This document shows positions 52,646 to 53,035 of a stretch of DNA of 53,035 bases, piece by piece. The translations under genes were made by a program, and so were the position numbers. This DNA comes from Nitrosarchaeum sp. (GTDB lineage Archaea > Thermoproteota > Nitrososphaeria > Nitrososphaerales > Nitrosopumilaceae): positions 1 through 53,035 of the forward strand of contig JAHFUM010000004.1 in assembly GCA_023265135.1 (NCBI GenBank), given 5' to 3'. The notes under the pieces were generated by a model. The model was not told the origin of the DNA. It made no database searches and saw only the letters and a program-made list of their open reading frames with translations. The number at the start of each line of letters is the position of its first letter. Within the stretch, counting starts at the first letter, position 1.

Positions 52646-53035
52646 ATGGCACGAATTGGACAAGTTATAGTAATTGGAGTAATTATAATTTCTATGACAG
52701 CGACACTGTATATGTACACACAACATCAGACAAATTTCATCATTGCAAAAACAGGAGAGCCAGTAACAGTAGGTCCCGTGCAATATACAGTATCATTTGA
52801 TGGAACTAGTAATGGAAATAAAGAGACAATGCCTGTAGACACATTTGTTAGAATCAAAATAATTGCAAAAAATATCAGTGATGAAAAAACCTGGATCTCA
52901 AAGAGTCAATTTTTCTTAATGGATGAAAAGCAACAAAAACATAAATCCATCTATGGCAAATTTTCTGCAGAAGATTTCTCAGAATATTGGTTAGAGCCAA
53001 ACAAACCAGTAAATCTAATAACACAGTTTGATATT
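52646..53035 (+). CDS. Membrane-anchored DUF4352-like protein, partial (runs off right edge)
   Basis: 130 codons to the window end. An N-terminal membrane anchor (about 6-24) is followed by a beta-sandwich pattern: KTGEPVTVGPVQYTVSF, then PVDTFVRIKIIAKNISDEKT and SQFFLMDEKQQKH. The order resembles DUF4352/telokin-like extracellular domains. The predicted start is where the TATA box places it. The C-terminus is outside the window. Function unknown; likely on the outer face of the membrane. Confidence 0.7.
   Translation, partial: MARIGQVIVIGVIIISMTATLYMYTQHQTNFIIAKTGEPVTVGPVQYTVSFDGTSNGNKETMPVDTFVRIKIIAKNISDEKTWISKSQFFLMDEKQQKHKSIYGKFSAEDFSEYWLEPNKPVNLITQFDI

Noticed and set aside
52546-52800. 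84-codon frame with hydrophobic start
   Set aside because: The overlapping frame from 52646 has a leaderless promoter, a membrane anchor and a DUF4352-like pattern; this frame becomes Ser/Tyr/Asn low complexity.

Overview
This AT-rich window looks like the chromosome of a marine ammonia-oxidising archaeon of the phylum Nitrososphaerota (Thaumarchaeota), close to Nitrosopumilus. The evidence is gene content: archaeal TBP and TFB, ESCRT-III/CdvB, proteasome alpha subunit, Hjc resolvase, archaeal type II GAPDH, archaeal HMG-CoA synthase, a bacterial-type biotin pathway, an archaeal S10/spc ribosomal operon with the RNase P protein Rpp29, and many short CxxC proteins. Promoters also look archaeal: a TATA box often lies 25-30 bases before a start codon, so many genes appear leaderless or nearly so. 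TTG and GTG starts are common.

Layout. 1-7.9 kb: a membrane-anchored KaiC-like ATPase cut by the left edge, a secreted alkylsulfatase-like protein with a degenerate metal site, a Lys/Ala/Pro repeat protein, two stand-alone AsnC-type RAM domains followed by a VOC protein, and a class III nucleotidyl cyclase. 8-13.6 kb: threonine ammonia-lyase, divergent purE and purK, a DedA membrane protein, a sugar nucleotidyltransferase and several microproteins. 13.8-20.8 kb: a membrane-anchored Lon-type protease, an operon of LLM oxidoreductase, thiolase and DUF35, a methyltransferase, Hjc and unknown genes. 20.9-28.6 kb: threonine synthase, a CNNM/CBS transporter-like protein, GAPDH, a DsbA-like protein, HMG-CoA synthase (possibly with a leader ORF) and bioD. 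28.8-32.6 kb: a cluster of CxxC microproteins around TBP and TFB. 32.8-36.6 kb: bioA, bioB and bioF. 36.6-39.8 kb: CdvB, DUF371 and a secreted protein. 39.9-49.9 kb: proteasome alpha, a SPOUT methyltransferase and the ribosomal operon from L3 to L6, then tRNA-Asn. 50-53 kb: two genes with near-identical palindromes in front of them, then a decayed stretch with pseudogenes, and a membrane-anchored protein cut by the right edge.

How the genes fit together. BioF, BioA, BioD and BioB together make biotin from pimeloyl-thioester; biotin serves the acyl-CoA carboxylase of autotrophic carbon fixation in these organisms. The thiolase/DUF35 pair and the HMG-CoA synthase belong to the early mevalonate route or related acyl-CoA chemistry. 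The translation operon is tightly packed, with start/stop overlaps, but no uL2 gene lies between uL23 and uS19. No CRISPR array, intact transposon, prophage or obvious defence island is visible. The least explained items are the paired 28-bp palindromes near 50.1 and 50.75 kb, the decayed zone at 51.5-52.5 kb, the dead-looking alkylsulfatase, and the many zinc-ribbon microproteins, one of which lacks a start codon.
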